Shown in pieces: positions 24,511 through 33,592 of a DNA stretch of 64,000 nucleotides. The DNA comes from Pseudomonadota bacterium (GTDB lineage: Bacteria > Pseudomonadota > Gammaproteobacteria > Steroidobacterales > Steroidobacteraceae). Both the position numbers and the translations under genes were made by a program. The notes beneath the pieces were generated by a model, which saw only the letters and a list, made by a program, of their open reading frames with translations, ran no database searches and had not been told where the DNA came from. Numbering within the stretch: the first letter of the stretch is position 1; every line of letters begins with the position of its first letter. The stretch is taken from NCBI GenBank assembly GCA_016705325.1, contig JADIYJ010000027.1, forward strand, positions 434,001 through 498,000, written 5' to 3'.

Positions 24511-26699
24511 CCATGGACAGCCGGCTCAGGTCACAGGTCGTCTTTCATCTCACGGGCCGTCTGCCGGACGACGACGAGGCGGGGCAACCGTTGCCGGCAG
24601 GATTGCGGCCAGCCCTGCTGGCTCCGTACCGCCAACTCGAGTCGATTCGTCACGACTTTCCCGTCGTGCTCGCCGCCGGAGCTGGCGAGTACGTCGTCTC
24701 ACTCTCTGCCGCCGTCGATGGCGCACTGCGGGCAGCGGCGCCGCAGGGTCTGCAGGGCGAGGCGATGTGCAAGCGGGCGTTGCATGTCGAACGCCTGATC
24801 CGGGAAGCGGCCGCCGGCGGGGCACCGCGGACCTTGCTGCAGGCCTGGGACGAGGTTGTCGCTGGCTGCGACGAAGCCTGGCGACGTGAAATGACGATCG
24901 TGCGCGACGCGTTGGCGGTCGATGGCGAACTGGCAGGATGCGATGCGCGGTTGTCGTCGCGCTTCCTGCGACATGCGTGGGCCGTGGTGCAAGGCGAGAA
25001 AGCACGTGCCGCGCGTGTCCGCATCGACGCACTTGTCCTGCGTCTCGAAGGCATACTCCGTGCGGACTATGCGCGCTCGGCCGTCGCTTTCCAGGCCGCC
25101 AACCTGCAGCAAACCTTCGGTGGCACGCACCAGGCGCTGTTCAATTTCGCGACGATGTCGAGGCTGCTGGCGCCCGCGGCCAGCCAGGGAGGTCTCGAGC
25201 CACCGCGCCGCGCCCGCATCGAGTGGGCGCTGCGCACGTTGCGTGAGCAGGGCTTCTACCCGGCCCCGGGCGATCCTGGCGCGAGGTCGGCAGGCATCGA
25301 CGATTTCGCTTTCGACAACGTGCCGGCGGCACTGGATGCCTACCGTCAGCGCCTGCCCGACGTGCTGTCGTTGCTGAAGGCGCTGTCGCTGGCGGAACTG
25401 GAAGTCGAAGGTCAATTCGTCGAGCAACTGCATGCACCGATCTTCGACGGCATGCAGAGCCAGGACTTCACGGCGACCGACCTGCAGTTCTTCCCGGACT
25501 ATCTGGTGACCCTCGACAGCGACGCGCCCGGCGTACAGGCTGATCTCGTCAACGCATTGGCGTCGGGCATGCCGACCAAGGTGCTGCTCGAAGTCCGGGA
25601 CCTGCTGGAAGAAGCGGCGCCGGGCCAGGGTCGCTTCTCGTTCGGCATGCGCGGCAGTCAGCTGGCATCGATGGCGATGACGTTCGGCGACGCGTACGTA
25701 CTGCAGAGCACGGCGTCCAACCTCCTGCAGCTGCGCGACCGCATCCAGCGCGGCCTGCGTCATGCCGGCCCGGCGCTCTTCAGCGTCTACGCACCGGCGG
25801 ACGGTGAAAGCACCTTGCCCGGGTACCTGGCGTCCGCGTCGGCCATGCAGTCACGGGCTTTCCCTGCGTTCAGCTACGACCCCGGCATGGGCTCCGACAG
25901 CGCCACCCGCTTCTCGCTCGAGAACAATCCGCAACCGGACGCGGACTGGCCGCTCGAGTCCCTGATCTATGCCGATCAGGACCTGCAGGCCGTGACCGAA
26001 GAGCTGGCCTTCACGTTCGTCGATTTCCTGCTCGCCGACCGGCGGCATAGTCGGCATTTCGCGGTCGTGCCGCGCGCGCACTGGGGCGAGGGACTGATCA
26101 GCGCACGGCAGTGGCTGGAATCTCCGCCGGCCGATGCCGCGACCGGATTGCCCAGCATTCTGGCGGTCGACGATGCGGACCTTTTGTGCCGGGTGATCGT
26201 CGACGAAAGGATGATGCGTGCCGCACAACGTTGTCGCGACGCCTGGCATCGGCTGCAGGAGCTTGCAGGCATTCACGATTCACGCGCCGAGGCGCTGCTG
26301 GCGCGCGAAAAGGCGCTCTGGGAACAGGCCCGGGCCATCGAGGTGGCCGCACTGGCGCCAGCCGTCACTGCTGCAGCCCAGGCCGGTCTGGCACCGCCAG
26401 CCGTCGCAGCCCCACTGGCTGCTACAGCGGAGGATGAAGCTGCACCGAATCCCGACGTCGCGTACATCGAGACCCTGCGGTGCTCGAGTTGCAATGAATG
26501 CACGCTCGCCAGCCCGAAGATGTTCGCCTACGACCAGAACAAGCAGGCCTATATCACCGACCTCAAGACAGGAAGTTACCGGCAACTGGTCGAGGCGGCC
26601 GAGAGCTGCCAGGTTTCGGTCATCCATCCCGGCAAACCCTGGAATCCGGACGAGCCGGGTCTCGAGGAGCTGATCGAGCGGGCCAGGCCGTTCCTGTAA
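24498..26699 (+). CDS. 733-residue PFOR-like protein with C-terminal [4Fe-4S] ferredoxin domain
   Basis: The first 350 residues are mostly helical and not recognised. Residues about 381-440 (SQLASMAMTFGDAYVLQS through PALFSVYAP) resemble the late part of the TPP domain of pyruvate:ferredoxin oxidoreductase, but no GDG...N TPP motif precedes it, so it is probably not catalytic. An Ala/Pro linker (about 615-650) leads to a ferredoxin domain with C662, C665, C668 and C704 (CSSCNEC...SCQVSV), a single-cluster arrangement. It overlaps korB by 13 bp (the alternative start at 24513 removes the overlap) and must be coexpressed. It probably docks on or accepts electrons from KorAB; this is inference. 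Confidence 0.72.
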   Translation: MAAIAMDSRLRSQVVFHLTGRLPDDDEAGQPLPAGLRPALLAPYRQLESIRHDFPVVLAAGAGEYVVSLSAAVDGALRAAAPQGLQGEAMCKRALHVERLIREAAAGGAPRTLLQAWDEVVAGCDEAWRREMTIVRDALAVDGELAGCDARLSSRFLRHAWAVVQGEKARAARVRIDALVLRLEGILRADYARSAVAFQAANLQQTFGGTHQALFNFATMSRLLAPAASQGGLEPPRRARIEWALRTLREQGFYPAPGDPGARSAGIDDFAFDNVPAALDAYRQRLPDVLSLLKALSLAELEVEGQFVEQLHAPIFDGMQSQDFTATDLQFFPDYLVTLDSDAPGVQADLVNALASGMPTKVLLEVRDLLEEAAPGQGRFSFGMRGSQLASMAMTFGDAYVLQSTASNLLQLRDRIQRGLRHAGPALFSVYAPADGESTLPGYLASASAMQSRAFPAFSYDPGMGSDSATRFSLENNPQPDADWPLESLIYADQDLQAVTEELAFTFVDFLLADRRHSRHFAVVPRAHWGEGLISARQWLESPPADAATGLPSILAVDDADLLCRVIVDERMMRAAQRCRDAWHRLQELAGIHDSRAEALLAREKALWEQARAIEVAALAPAVTAAAQAGLAPPAVAAPLAATAEDEAAPNPDVAYIETLRCSSCNECTLASPKMFAYDQNKQAYITDLKTGSYRQLVEAAESCQVSVIHPGKPWNPDEPGLEELIERARPFL

Positions 26700-26845
26700 C
26701 TTTTAAGACCGCGGTGTGCCCGCATCCGGCTGGTCGTGCGAGGTTCCAGCGCGATGCGAGTGTTCTGGCTCGCTGCCTGCAGGGCCGCCTCAAGTAGAAT
26801 CCCGGTGAATCGCCAGCGGTGTTCATTCCCAGCTTGACGACGGCC

Positions 26846-27529
26846 ATGAAGAAATCATCGGGTAGAACCAGCGACGTCGGGTATCGAACCCGTGTCGGCC
26901 TGGAGCGCCGCACCCGGACCAAATCACGTATCGTCGCGGCTGCCTTGCGGGTATTCGCTGCCAAGGGCATGGATACGCCGGTGATCGACGACTTCATCCG
27001 CGAGGCGGGGGTTGCGCACGGGACCTTCTACAACTACTTCACGCGAACGGAGCAACTGCTGCTGGCGGTATCGAGGTCGCTCGAAGACGACCTGATGCTT
27101 GCGATCGAGGCAGAGATGAGCGAGCTGCGGGATCCTGTCGTGCGGCTGGCCACAGGAGTGCGTCTATGGCTGGGCTGGGCCCGAGCCGATCCGGTCTGGT
27201 GTGCGTTCATTGTGAAGAGTCGTTTCCGCGGCGCGCTGGTCGAGCAGCAGCTCCGCATGGATCTGAAGAATGGTCGCAAATCAGGAGCTTTGAATTTCGC
27301 CAGCATCGAGGCGGCGCGCGACCTGGTCGTGGGCACGATTCTCGAAGCGATGTCGCGCATCATGACTGCGCCGGTATCGAAGGCCTACACCGACGGCGTG
27401 GCACGGTCGATCCTCACGGGTCTCGGCCTCGAAGCCACGCAGGCGGATCGAGTGCTGAAGGCGCGGGTTCCGCGGTTGCGCCGACCCGTGCAGAAGGCCG
27501 GCGTCAAGGAGCCATCGTCTCCGCGGTGA
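26846..27529 (+). CDS. TetR/AcrR family transcriptional regulator
   Basis: 227 residues from the ATG at 26846. The helix-turn-helix lies at about residues 27-72: SRIVAAALRVFAAKGMDTPV, FIREAGVAHGTFYNYF, TRTEQLLLAVS, the standard TetR DNA-binding pattern. The C-terminal ligand domain is helical and does not indicate a ligand. It follows the ferredoxin-fusion gene by about 145 bp on the same strand and may regulate the Nfn/Kor cluster. Its 3' end overlaps the convergent sulfatase by 26 bp. Confidence 0.85.
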   Translation: MKKSSGRTSDVGYRTRVGLERRTRTKSRIVAAALRVFAAKGMDTPVIDDFIREAGVAHGTFYNYFTRTEQLLLAVSRSLEDDLMLAIEAEMSELRDPVVRLATGVRLWLGWARADPVWCAFIVKSRFRGALVEQQLRMDLKNGRKSGALNFASIEAARDLVVGTILEAMSRIMTAPVSKAYTDGVARSILTGLGLEATQADRVLKARVPRLRRPVQKAGVKEPSSPR

Positions 27530-29321
27530 CCTCCCAGCCCGCCTCCACGCCTCCGGGCAGCATCTGGCCGCGATCTTCACCGACCTCGGTGTCGATGAGC
27601 TGATTCAGTTTTTCGTTCATTGCCATGACCAGTTCGCGATGCGCGCCCTGCCGCGCCGCGAGGTTGACCACCTCGGACGGATCGGTCTGCAGGTCGAACA
27701 GCTCCACGTCATTGACTCGATACAGGTCTTCGAGCGTCGTTGGCCGGTTGTGCTGGCGGGGCGAGAAGTAGCGCGAGAAGACGTACCTGCCGTCGTAGAC
27801 GGAACGCACGGCGCCACGCTTGGTCATGTCCGGCAGCATGCCGGCCTCCTTCAGTTTCTTCGGGTCGCCGCCCTGCTGGATGAACGCGACCGCCCGCAGC
27901 AGGTAGTCGCCGTCGAGGTAGGCGAACATGTTGTAGTTGAAGAGCACGCCTTCGTGCAGGGCGTTGAGATCGGCCTTGGCGGGGGTGGCCAGCAGGCCGG
28001 ACAGATCTTTTCCCGGCAGACCCTTGGCGATTGCCTGGCGCCGCTCCGCTGGCACGCCACTCAGTGCTACCAGCGTCGGCGCGATGTCGAGATGCGAAGT
28101 AACGGCGCGGCACTTGCCACCACCCGCGACTGCTGGATGGCTGATGATCAGCGGGACATGGTTCTGCTCCCGGTAGGCGACCGCCCCTTTCGCATGCAGC
28201 TGGTGCGCGCCGTCCATGTCGCCGTGGTCCGCGGTGAGCACGATGATCGTGTTGTCGGTCAGGCCCGCGGCGTCGAGCTCGGCCAGCACCGAAGCGATGT
28301 TGCGATCCGCGTCACGCAGGCAGTTCAGGTAATAGTTGTGCCGGCGCCGCCAGCGGTCTGGCTCGTTCGGAATGTTGCCGACGAGGGCGTCGTGCGAGCG
28401 CAGGAAGTCCCGATGCGCCGCGGGACGCCCGGGCGCATCGATCGGTCGGGCGTGACTGGCAGGCAGGTCGAAGTCCCACTGCCGGACGTACAGTGGATCG
28501 ACCGGATCGCGCGCCACGTGCGTGATGCCGCGTGCGCTCTGCACAGGCGTGCCGGGTGTGTCCGTGTCGTAGAACATCACGTCGTGCGGGTTGACGAAGT
28601 TGACCGCGAGGAACCACGGCTTCTGGGCGGCGGCTAGTTCGCGGCCTTTGCCCCTCAGCCAGCTGCCGGCCATCGCCGCGGTGATGCCGTCGTGCAGGTA
28701 ACCACCCTGGGTGTGCGCGATGATGTCGCCAATACCCATGTAATCGGAGAAGCCATACGCCTCCATCTCTTCCGTGAAGATCTTGGTCGGCGTGCCCAGC
28801 TTGTTGACCGTTTCGAACTCCTTGGTCAGGTGCCACTTGCCCTTGTAGGCGGTGTAGTAACCCGCCTCGCGCAACATGTCGCCGACGGTCCGCAACTCGG
28901 TCGACATGCTCTGGATCCAGGGGAAGTTCGTGTTGTCGAACATTCCTGTCTGCTGGATGTGCCGCCCCGTGTACAGCACCGAGCGTGATGGCGTGCACAC
29001 GCAGGAATTGATGGTGTGGTTGGTGAAGACCGTGCCGCGTTGCATCAGTCGCTCGTGCGCCGGCAGGGAGTAGCCGTCGGGCAGCTCTCCCGGACGGAAG
29101 AAGCGTTCCTGGTCGGTGAGAATAAAGACGATGTTGCAGGGCCCTTGCGTCGCGCCGGGCGCGTCAACGCTCTGCGTGCTGCGCTCGAGCGCTGCTGCCG
29201 CGGCGGCACTCTGCGACACGCCCAGCCCCAGGCCGACCGCGCCGACGCCGGCGGTGGCGAGAAAATCGCGGCGTGTAAAAAGTGGACTTGAGCGTTCGTC
29301 GGTGTCTGTCACGGCAGGCAT
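27504..29321 (-). CDS. Tat-exported sulfatase (alkaline phosphatase superfamily)
   Basis: 605 residues. The N-terminus is a twin-arginine signal (LFTRRDFLATAGVGAVGLGL). The catalytic domain begins NIVFILTDQERF and contains CVCTPSRSVLYTGRH, where the Cys of CxPSR is converted to formylglycine in type I sulfatases. GKWHL, NPHDVMFYD and TADHGDMDGAHQLHAKG supply metal and sulfate contacts. The product would hydrolyse sulfate esters in the periplasm; the substrate is unknown. Maturation needs a formylglycine-generating enzyme, not seen in this window. The start at 29321 is chosen just ahead of the Tat motif. It is divergent from the photolyase-like gene. Confidence 0.85.
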   Translation of the reverse strand: MPAVTDTDERSSPLFTRRDFLATAGVGAVGLGLGVSQSAAAAAALERSTQSVDAPGATQGPCNIVFILTDQERFFRPGELPDGYSLPAHERLMQRGTVFTNHTINSCVCTPSRSVLYTGRHIQQTGMFDNTNFPWIQSMSTELRTVGDMLREAGYYTAYKGKWHLTKEFETVNKLGTPTKIFTEEMEAYGFSDYMGIGDIIAHTQGGYLHDGITAAMAGSWLRGKGRELAAAQKPWFLAVNFVNPHDVMFYDTDTPGTPVQSARGITHVARDPVDPLYVRQWDFDLPASHARPIDAPGRPAAHRDFLRSHDALVGNIPNEPDRWRRRHNYYLNCLRDADRNIASVLAELDAAGLTDNTIIVLTADHGDMDGAHQLHAKGAVAYREQNHVPLIISHPAVAGGGKCRAVTSHLDIAPTLVALSGVPAERRQAIAKGLPGKDLSGLLATPAKADLNALHEGVLFNYNMFAYLDGDYLLRAVAFIQQGGDPKKLKEAGMLPDMTKRGAVRSVYDGRYVFSRYFSPRQHNRPTTLEDLYRVNDVELFDLQTDPSEVVNLAARQGAHRELVMAMNEKLNQLIDTEVGEDRGQMLPGGVEAGWEVTAETMAP

Positions 29322-29533
29322 TCCCAGGCAACGGAGACGCCGGAAGTATTCGTCATACTGACACATTAGGTCAACTTGACGGCATCGAACCCTGGCCGCG
29401 ATGTCTCGATGATGGGGCCGGCACGCTGCGTCATGATGCGCTCCTGCATCCAGCCCGCGTACGATGTCTGCTTTGCAGTCCCTTCGCTTGCCGGCCTCAG
29501 CGCCCACGCCTTGCCCGATGCAACCACCCGCCC

Positions 29534-31189
29534 GTGAATTCCGTGGCAACAAAGCCTGCCGGCGCGGCAAGGTTGCGCGTGGCTGAACTGCGCAATCTCG
29601 TAGTCGTACTGGGCGACCAGCTCGACCTGGACGCCGCCGCGTTCGACGGTTTCGACGCCGCGCAGGATGCCGTCTGGATGGCCGAGGTGACCGAGGAGTC
29701 GACGCACGTCTGGTCGAGCAAACCGCGCACGGCGTTGTTCCTCGCCGCGATGCGCCACTTCGCGCGGGCCCTGCGTGCAGCCGGCCGGCCTTTGCACTAC
29801 AGGCTGCTGGACGACCCCGCCAACCGTGGCAGCCTGCAGGCGCAGCTGGAGAGCGACATCGAGCGCCTGCGTCCGGCCGCGCTCGTGATGACGGCGCCAG
29901 GCGACTGGCGGGTGCTGCAGGCGATCAAGGGCGCAGCGCAGTCGCAGGGGTTGCCGCTCGACCTGCGCGAGGATCGACACTTTTACTGCAGCGTGCTTGA
30001 GTTCGCTGCGCACGCGCGGGGCCGCAAGTCGCTGCGCATGGAGTACTTCTACCGCGAGATGCGCAAGCGCCACGGCGTGCTGATGGGCGGCGCAGCGGGT
30101 GACGAACCTGAAGGCGGCCAGTGGAACTTCGACGCGGACAATCGCGAATCTTTCGGCACCACGGGGCCAGGAGCCGTACCACCGCGCACTGCCTTCTCGC
30201 CCGACGCGATCACGCGCGAGGTGATCGCCCTGGTTGATGCGCGTTTTGCCACCCATCCCGGACGGCTCGACAGCTTCGCCTGGCCGGTGACGCGCGAGCA
30301 GGCCCTGCTGTCCCTGCAGCGCTTCGTCGACGAGCGACTGGCGCTGTTCGGCCGCTACCAGGACGCCACGTGGCCGGGCGAGCCCTGGCTGTACCACTCG
30401 CACCTGGCGGCCGCGCTCAACCTGAAGCTGCTGAACCCGCGCGAGGTGGTAGCCGCGGCCGTGGCTGCATACCACGCCGGCGCTGCGCCGCTGCCGAGCG
30501 TGGAAGGCTTCGTGCGCCAGATCCTCGGCTGGCGCGAGTACGTGCGTGGCATCTACTGGACACGCATGTCCGATTACGCCGGGGTCAACGCGCTGGATGC
30601 CAACGAAGACCTGCCCGCCTGGTACTGGAGCGGCGCGACCGACATGGCCTGCCTGCGAGATGCGCTGGAGCTGACGCTGGCGCATGGCTACGCGCACCAC
30701 ATCCAGCGCCTGATGGTCACCGGTCTCTTCGCGCTGATGTACGGCGTGCAGCCGCAGCAGGTGCATGCCTGGTACCTGGCGGTCTACGTCGATGCCGTCG
30801 AATGGGTGGAGCTGCCCAACACGCTGGGCATGAGCCAGTACGCCGATGGCGGCCAGCTGGCCAGCAAGCCCTACGTGGCCACGGGCAAGTACATCCAGCG
30901 CATGAGCCCGCACTGCCAAGGCTGTCGTTACGACCCCACGCAGCGGACGGGCGAGACAGCCTGCCCGTTCACTACGCTGTACTGGGACTTCCTCATGCGT
31001 CACGAGACCCGGCTGGCCGCGAACCCGCGCATGGCGCTGCAGGTGAAGAACGTGGCGCGGCTCAAGGTTGCAGAGAGAGAGGCGATTCGCGCGCGGGCAG
31101 CGGCCATCCGGCGCGGCGAGGTCGGGGCGGCACCGGCGGCAACTGTCGTGCCGCGCAGTGGTCACGACACGGTGGGTCGCTCTCGGTGA
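29534..31189 (+). CDS. FeS-BCP-type cryptochrome/photolyase-related protein
   Basis: About 551 residues of the bacterial iron-sulfur cryptochrome/(6-4) photolyase group (PhrB-like). The Rossmann-like N-terminus has LVVVLGDQLDLDAAAF and VWMAEVTEESTHVWS. The catalytic FAD domain has VEGFVRQILGWREYVRGIYW, PAWYWSGATDMACLRDAL and HHIQRLMVTGLFALM. Cysteines in ACLRD, CQGCRYDP and GETACPF match the four ligands of the [4Fe-4S] cluster. Family members repair (6-4) photoproducts or act as light sensors. The start is uncertain: GTG at 29534, 29543 or 29579 are candidates, because the earlier frame is unlike the family. It is not in an operon. Confidence 0.85.
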   Translation: MNSVATKPAGAARLRVAELRNLVVVLGDQLDLDAAAFDGFDAAQDAVWMAEVTEESTHVWSSKPRTALFLAAMRHFARALRAAGRPLHYRLLDDPANRGSLQAQLESDIERLRPAALVMTAPGDWRVLQAIKGAAQSQGLPLDLREDRHFYCSVLEFAAHARGRKSLRMEYFYREMRKRHGVLMGGAAGDEPEGGQWNFDADNRESFGTTGPGAVPPRTAFSPDAITREVIALVDARFATHPGRLDSFAWPVTREQALLSLQRFVDERLALFGRYQDATWPGEPWLYHSHLAAALNLKLLNPREVVAAAVAAYHAGAAPLPSVEGFVRQILGWREYVRGIYWTRMSDYAGVNALDANEDLPAWYWSGATDMACLRDALELTLAHGYAHHIQRLMVTGLFALMYGVQPQQVHAWYLAVYVDAVEWVELPNTLGMSQYADGGQLASKPYVATGKYIQRMSPHCQGCRYDPTQRTGETACPFTTLYWDFLMRHETRLAANPRMALQVKNVARLKVAEREAIRARAAAIRRGEVGAAPAATVVPRSGHDTVGRSR

Positions 31190-31340
31190 TCTCGCCTACT
31201 GGCGGCAGCGAATCCACCAACTGCTGTAGACTTACGTCGCACGGCACTTTCAGCCGTTTACCGCCAGTTGCGGATCAGGCCTCAGTCATCGAGCGGCTGA
31301 ACGCGACGCGGCGGACAGCTTCGTCCCAGGTGGGTCGTCT

Positions 31341-32216
31341 TCACGGCCGCAAGCGCGCGGCGTATTCCTCAACCGTTGTCAGTTGCACGCCGTATCGGTC
31401 CGCTGTCTGCCGTGCCATCGCCACAGGGTCGCCCAGTGCGTAAGCCATCATCAGCGCCGCCAGGCTCTTCTGCAGCGGATCGGCTGACAGATGCTGCATT
31501 TCGAGAGCTTGCAGCGGAACGTGCTCGCGCGAGAAGCTGCGCCCTGACGTACGCTCGAACACGGCGACGACGTCCAACTGTGCGACGGGCTCGGGACCAC
31601 CTATGTGTATTACGTCTCGAAGCTCCCCCGGAGCCGTCGCCGCGGAGACTGCAAATGCCGCAACATCCAAAGCGGAGACGTAGCTGACGCCGGCCTTGCC
31701 ATCGCCATAAATGCGTGCGTGCGCCCGGGAGGCGTCGAATCCCAGATAAGGTCCGAGCCACACCTCCATGAAAAACGAGGGTTGCAGGATGACACTCTGA
31801 ATCGGGCTTGCGGCGAGTCGCGCCTCGCACGATCGCTTCGCTGACGTAAGCGGCGAGTCGACTCGTATGTTGGCAGAAAAGGATGTGTATACGAACCGGC
31901 GAACCCCGGCGCGCTCGGCCGCAGCGATGAGTCCAAGCACCCCGTCCTGGTCGACTCGCTGCAATGCGTCGCCACCGGCGGCCGGCATCGATGTGGCGGT
32001 GCAGATGATCGTATCCACACCCGTGCAGGCTTCCGCCACAGCCAGCGGGTCCCGGAGGTCGCCGGCAACGATGTCAACGCCGGCGAGCGCAAGTGACCTG
32101 GCTTCTGCATGAGCGACACCGCCACGGAGCAAGGCTCTTACCTCGCAGGCCTGCTTGCGCAGTTGCTGCGCTACCGCTCGACCGACGAGTCCCGTGGCTC
32201 CGACGACCAGATACAT
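31341..32216 (-). CDS. NAD(P)-binding NmrA-like/SDR-family protein
   Basis: 291 residues from the ATG at 32216. The start YLVVGATGLVGRAVAQQLRK is the NAD(P) glycine motif of atypical short-chain dehydrogenases. VDIVAGDLRDP, VDTIICTATS, VRRFVYTSFSAN and VSYVSALDVAAFAV follow, as in NmrA-like and NAD-epimerase-like proteins. The YxxxK catalytic pair is not evident, which favours an NmrA-like redox-sensing or quinone-reductase-like role over a classic dehydrogenase; the substrate is unknown. The upstream frame to 32414 is rejected because it lacks family features. Confidence 0.8.
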   Translation of the reverse strand: MYLVVGATGLVGRAVAQQLRKQACEVRALLRGGVAHAEARSLALAGVDIVAGDLRDPLAVAEACTGVDTIICTATSMPAAGGDALQRVDQDGVLGLIAAAERAGVRRFVYTSFSANIRVDSPLTSAKRSCEARLAASPIQSVILQPSFFMEVWLGPYLGFDASRAHARIYGDGKAGVSYVSALDVAAFAVSAATAPGELRDVIHIGGPEPVAQLDVVAVFERTSGRSFSREHVPLQALEMQHLSADPLQKSLAALMMAYALGDPVAMARQTADRYGVQLTTVEEYAARLRP

Positions 32217-32568
32217 GCTTGCCTCTGACTTGCAGCCTGGTGCCCCGCCCTTGACGCTGGCAAACCGATCCTGGTGAACGAGCGTTTTGGCCGTGGCAAA
32301 TGCGCTGGCTCCTGCCAGTTTGCCTGTATCCCCTGATAGGAACTGACAATAGAGTTCTTCAACATCCGCCGATGAAGCGGTGACAATATAGTTTTTCGAC
32401 GACGGATTCGGCAAGGTCAGGCAATCTTTTTGGGGCTCGGTGCGGCTTTACGGTAGCATCGCGGCGCGAAATGCCCCATTCCTGCCAGAAATACCGGCTT
32501 CCGGGCAAGCGCCATGGTCGCTATGGTACGTCTTTGCCGCAACCGCCGAGCCCGAGGGGAGTCCCGCC
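32217..32568. other. 352-bp intergenic region at the left edge of the defence-type island
   Basis: Lies between divergent genes (NmrA-like and Panacea). It is slightly more AT-rich near 32390-32430 and contains no recognisable RNA, repeat or protein. Both promoters should be here. No integrase or attachment repeat was found. Confidence 0.45.
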
Positions 32569-33135
32569 ATGCTGATCGGCCGCGAAAGGCAGAAGCTCAT
32601 TCAGGCCTGCGTCTATTTCGCCGCCAATACGCAGGGCTGCGGCAAGGTCAAGCTGTTCAAGTTGCTGTACCTGCTGGACTTCGCCCATTTCCGCGAGACT
32701 GGTCGAAGCGTCACCGGACTCGACTACCTTGCCTGGCGGCTCGGGCCGGTGCCTATCGAACTCGCGCAGGAATGGGACGAACTCGAGCCCGACCTCGCCG
32801 AGGCCGTCGAGATCGTGCCGGAGCAGGTGTTCGACCACGTTCGCGATCGTGTCGTGGCCAAGATTGCGTTCGACGACAGCCACTTCACTCGCCGCGAGCT
32901 GAACCTCTTGCGGCAACTCGCCGAACGCTATGCGTCTGATCTATCGATGCGCATGGTCAACGTCACCCATGCGGACAGGAGCCCTTGGGCAACCATCTGG
33001 GACGGCGGCCGCGGCTCTAACCAGCGGATTCCTTACGCGCTCGCCGTTAGCGACGACGCTGCCAATCGCGAAGCGGTTCTTGAAGCCGCGCGGGACCACG
33101 AGACCATCGCCGAAGCGCAACGCGCCCGGCATTAG
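32569..33135 (+). CDS. Panacea-domain (DUF4065/SocA-like) putative antitoxin
   Basis: 188 residues from the ATG at 32569. The N-terminal two-thirds match the Panacea/DUF4065 pattern: KLIQACVYFAANTQGCGKVK, LFKLLYLLDFAHFRETGRSV, GLDYLAWRLGPVPIELAQEW. This helical domain occurs in SocA and in PanA antitoxins, which neutralise many unrelated toxins. The C-terminal part (about 120-188) probably gives partner specificity. The next gene starts 15 bp downstream on the same strand and is the obvious cognate toxin candidate. Upstream codons to 32440 do not belong to the domain. Confidence 0.78.
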   Translation: MLIGRERQKLIQACVYFAANTQGCGKVKLFKLLYLLDFAHFRETGRSVTGLDYLAWRLGPVPIELAQEWDELEPDLAEAVEIVPEQVFDHVRDRVVAKIAFDDSHFTRRELNLLRQLAERYASDLSMRMVNVTHADRSPWATIWDGGRGSNQRIPYALAVSDDAANREAVLEAARDHETIAEAQRARH

Positions 33136-33149
33136 GCGGGTAGCGGTCG

Positions 33150-33578
33150 ATGACGCCGGGGGCAATCTATCATCACCGCCAGTTCTACGTGGACCCCGCA
33201 ATACGGACCTTCCGCGGCAAGTACATGCTCGTGCTAGCCACCACGCCGGGTGGCGACCTGATCATGCGCCTGCTGACGAGTCGGCCACACGGCCGGCCGG
33301 AGCAGCCGCGTTGCTACCACGGCGACCCCTATCCAGGGTTCTTTCTCGGCGTGCTCGCACGACCTCTTGACCGGCCCACATGGCTGGACCTCCGATATCT
33401 GGACGATGCGGACTCGCACATCGCCCAGCGGGAGGTGCACAACGGTTTGATTCAGCTCGTTACGACGCTGTCGCAGGATCTTTTCCGAGCTGCGCTCGAA
33501 TGCGCGGCAGGTGCGAACGACACCACGCGGTTGCAGGAACGCGCGATGCGCGACCAGATCGCCGCGCTTCACGGATAA
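33150..33578 (+). CDS. uncharacterised small protein, candidate toxin of a Panacea pair
   Basis: 142 residues with no firm family match. It starts TPGAIYHHRQFYVDPAIRTF and has beta-strand-rich segments RGKYMLVLATTPGGDLIMRL, LTSRPHGRPEQPRC and FFLGVLARP, then TWLDLRYLDDAD and a helical C-terminus. The opening (a gx-iy strand, then k-mLVLA) recalls the SH3-like barrel of MazF/PemK-type toxins, but the similarity is weak. The gene lies 15 bp after the Panacea gene and ends 15 bp before the convergent DUF262 gene. Its toxin role rests on context. Confidence 0.6.
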   Translation: MTPGAIYHHRQFYVDPAIRTFRGKYMLVLATTPGGDLIMRLLTSRPHGRPEQPRCYHGDPYPGFFLGVLARPLDRPTWLDLRYLDDADSHIAQREVHNGLIQLVTTLSQDLFRAALECAAGANDTTRLQERAMRDQIAALHG

Positions 33579-33592
33579 TTGGCGGCGTTACC

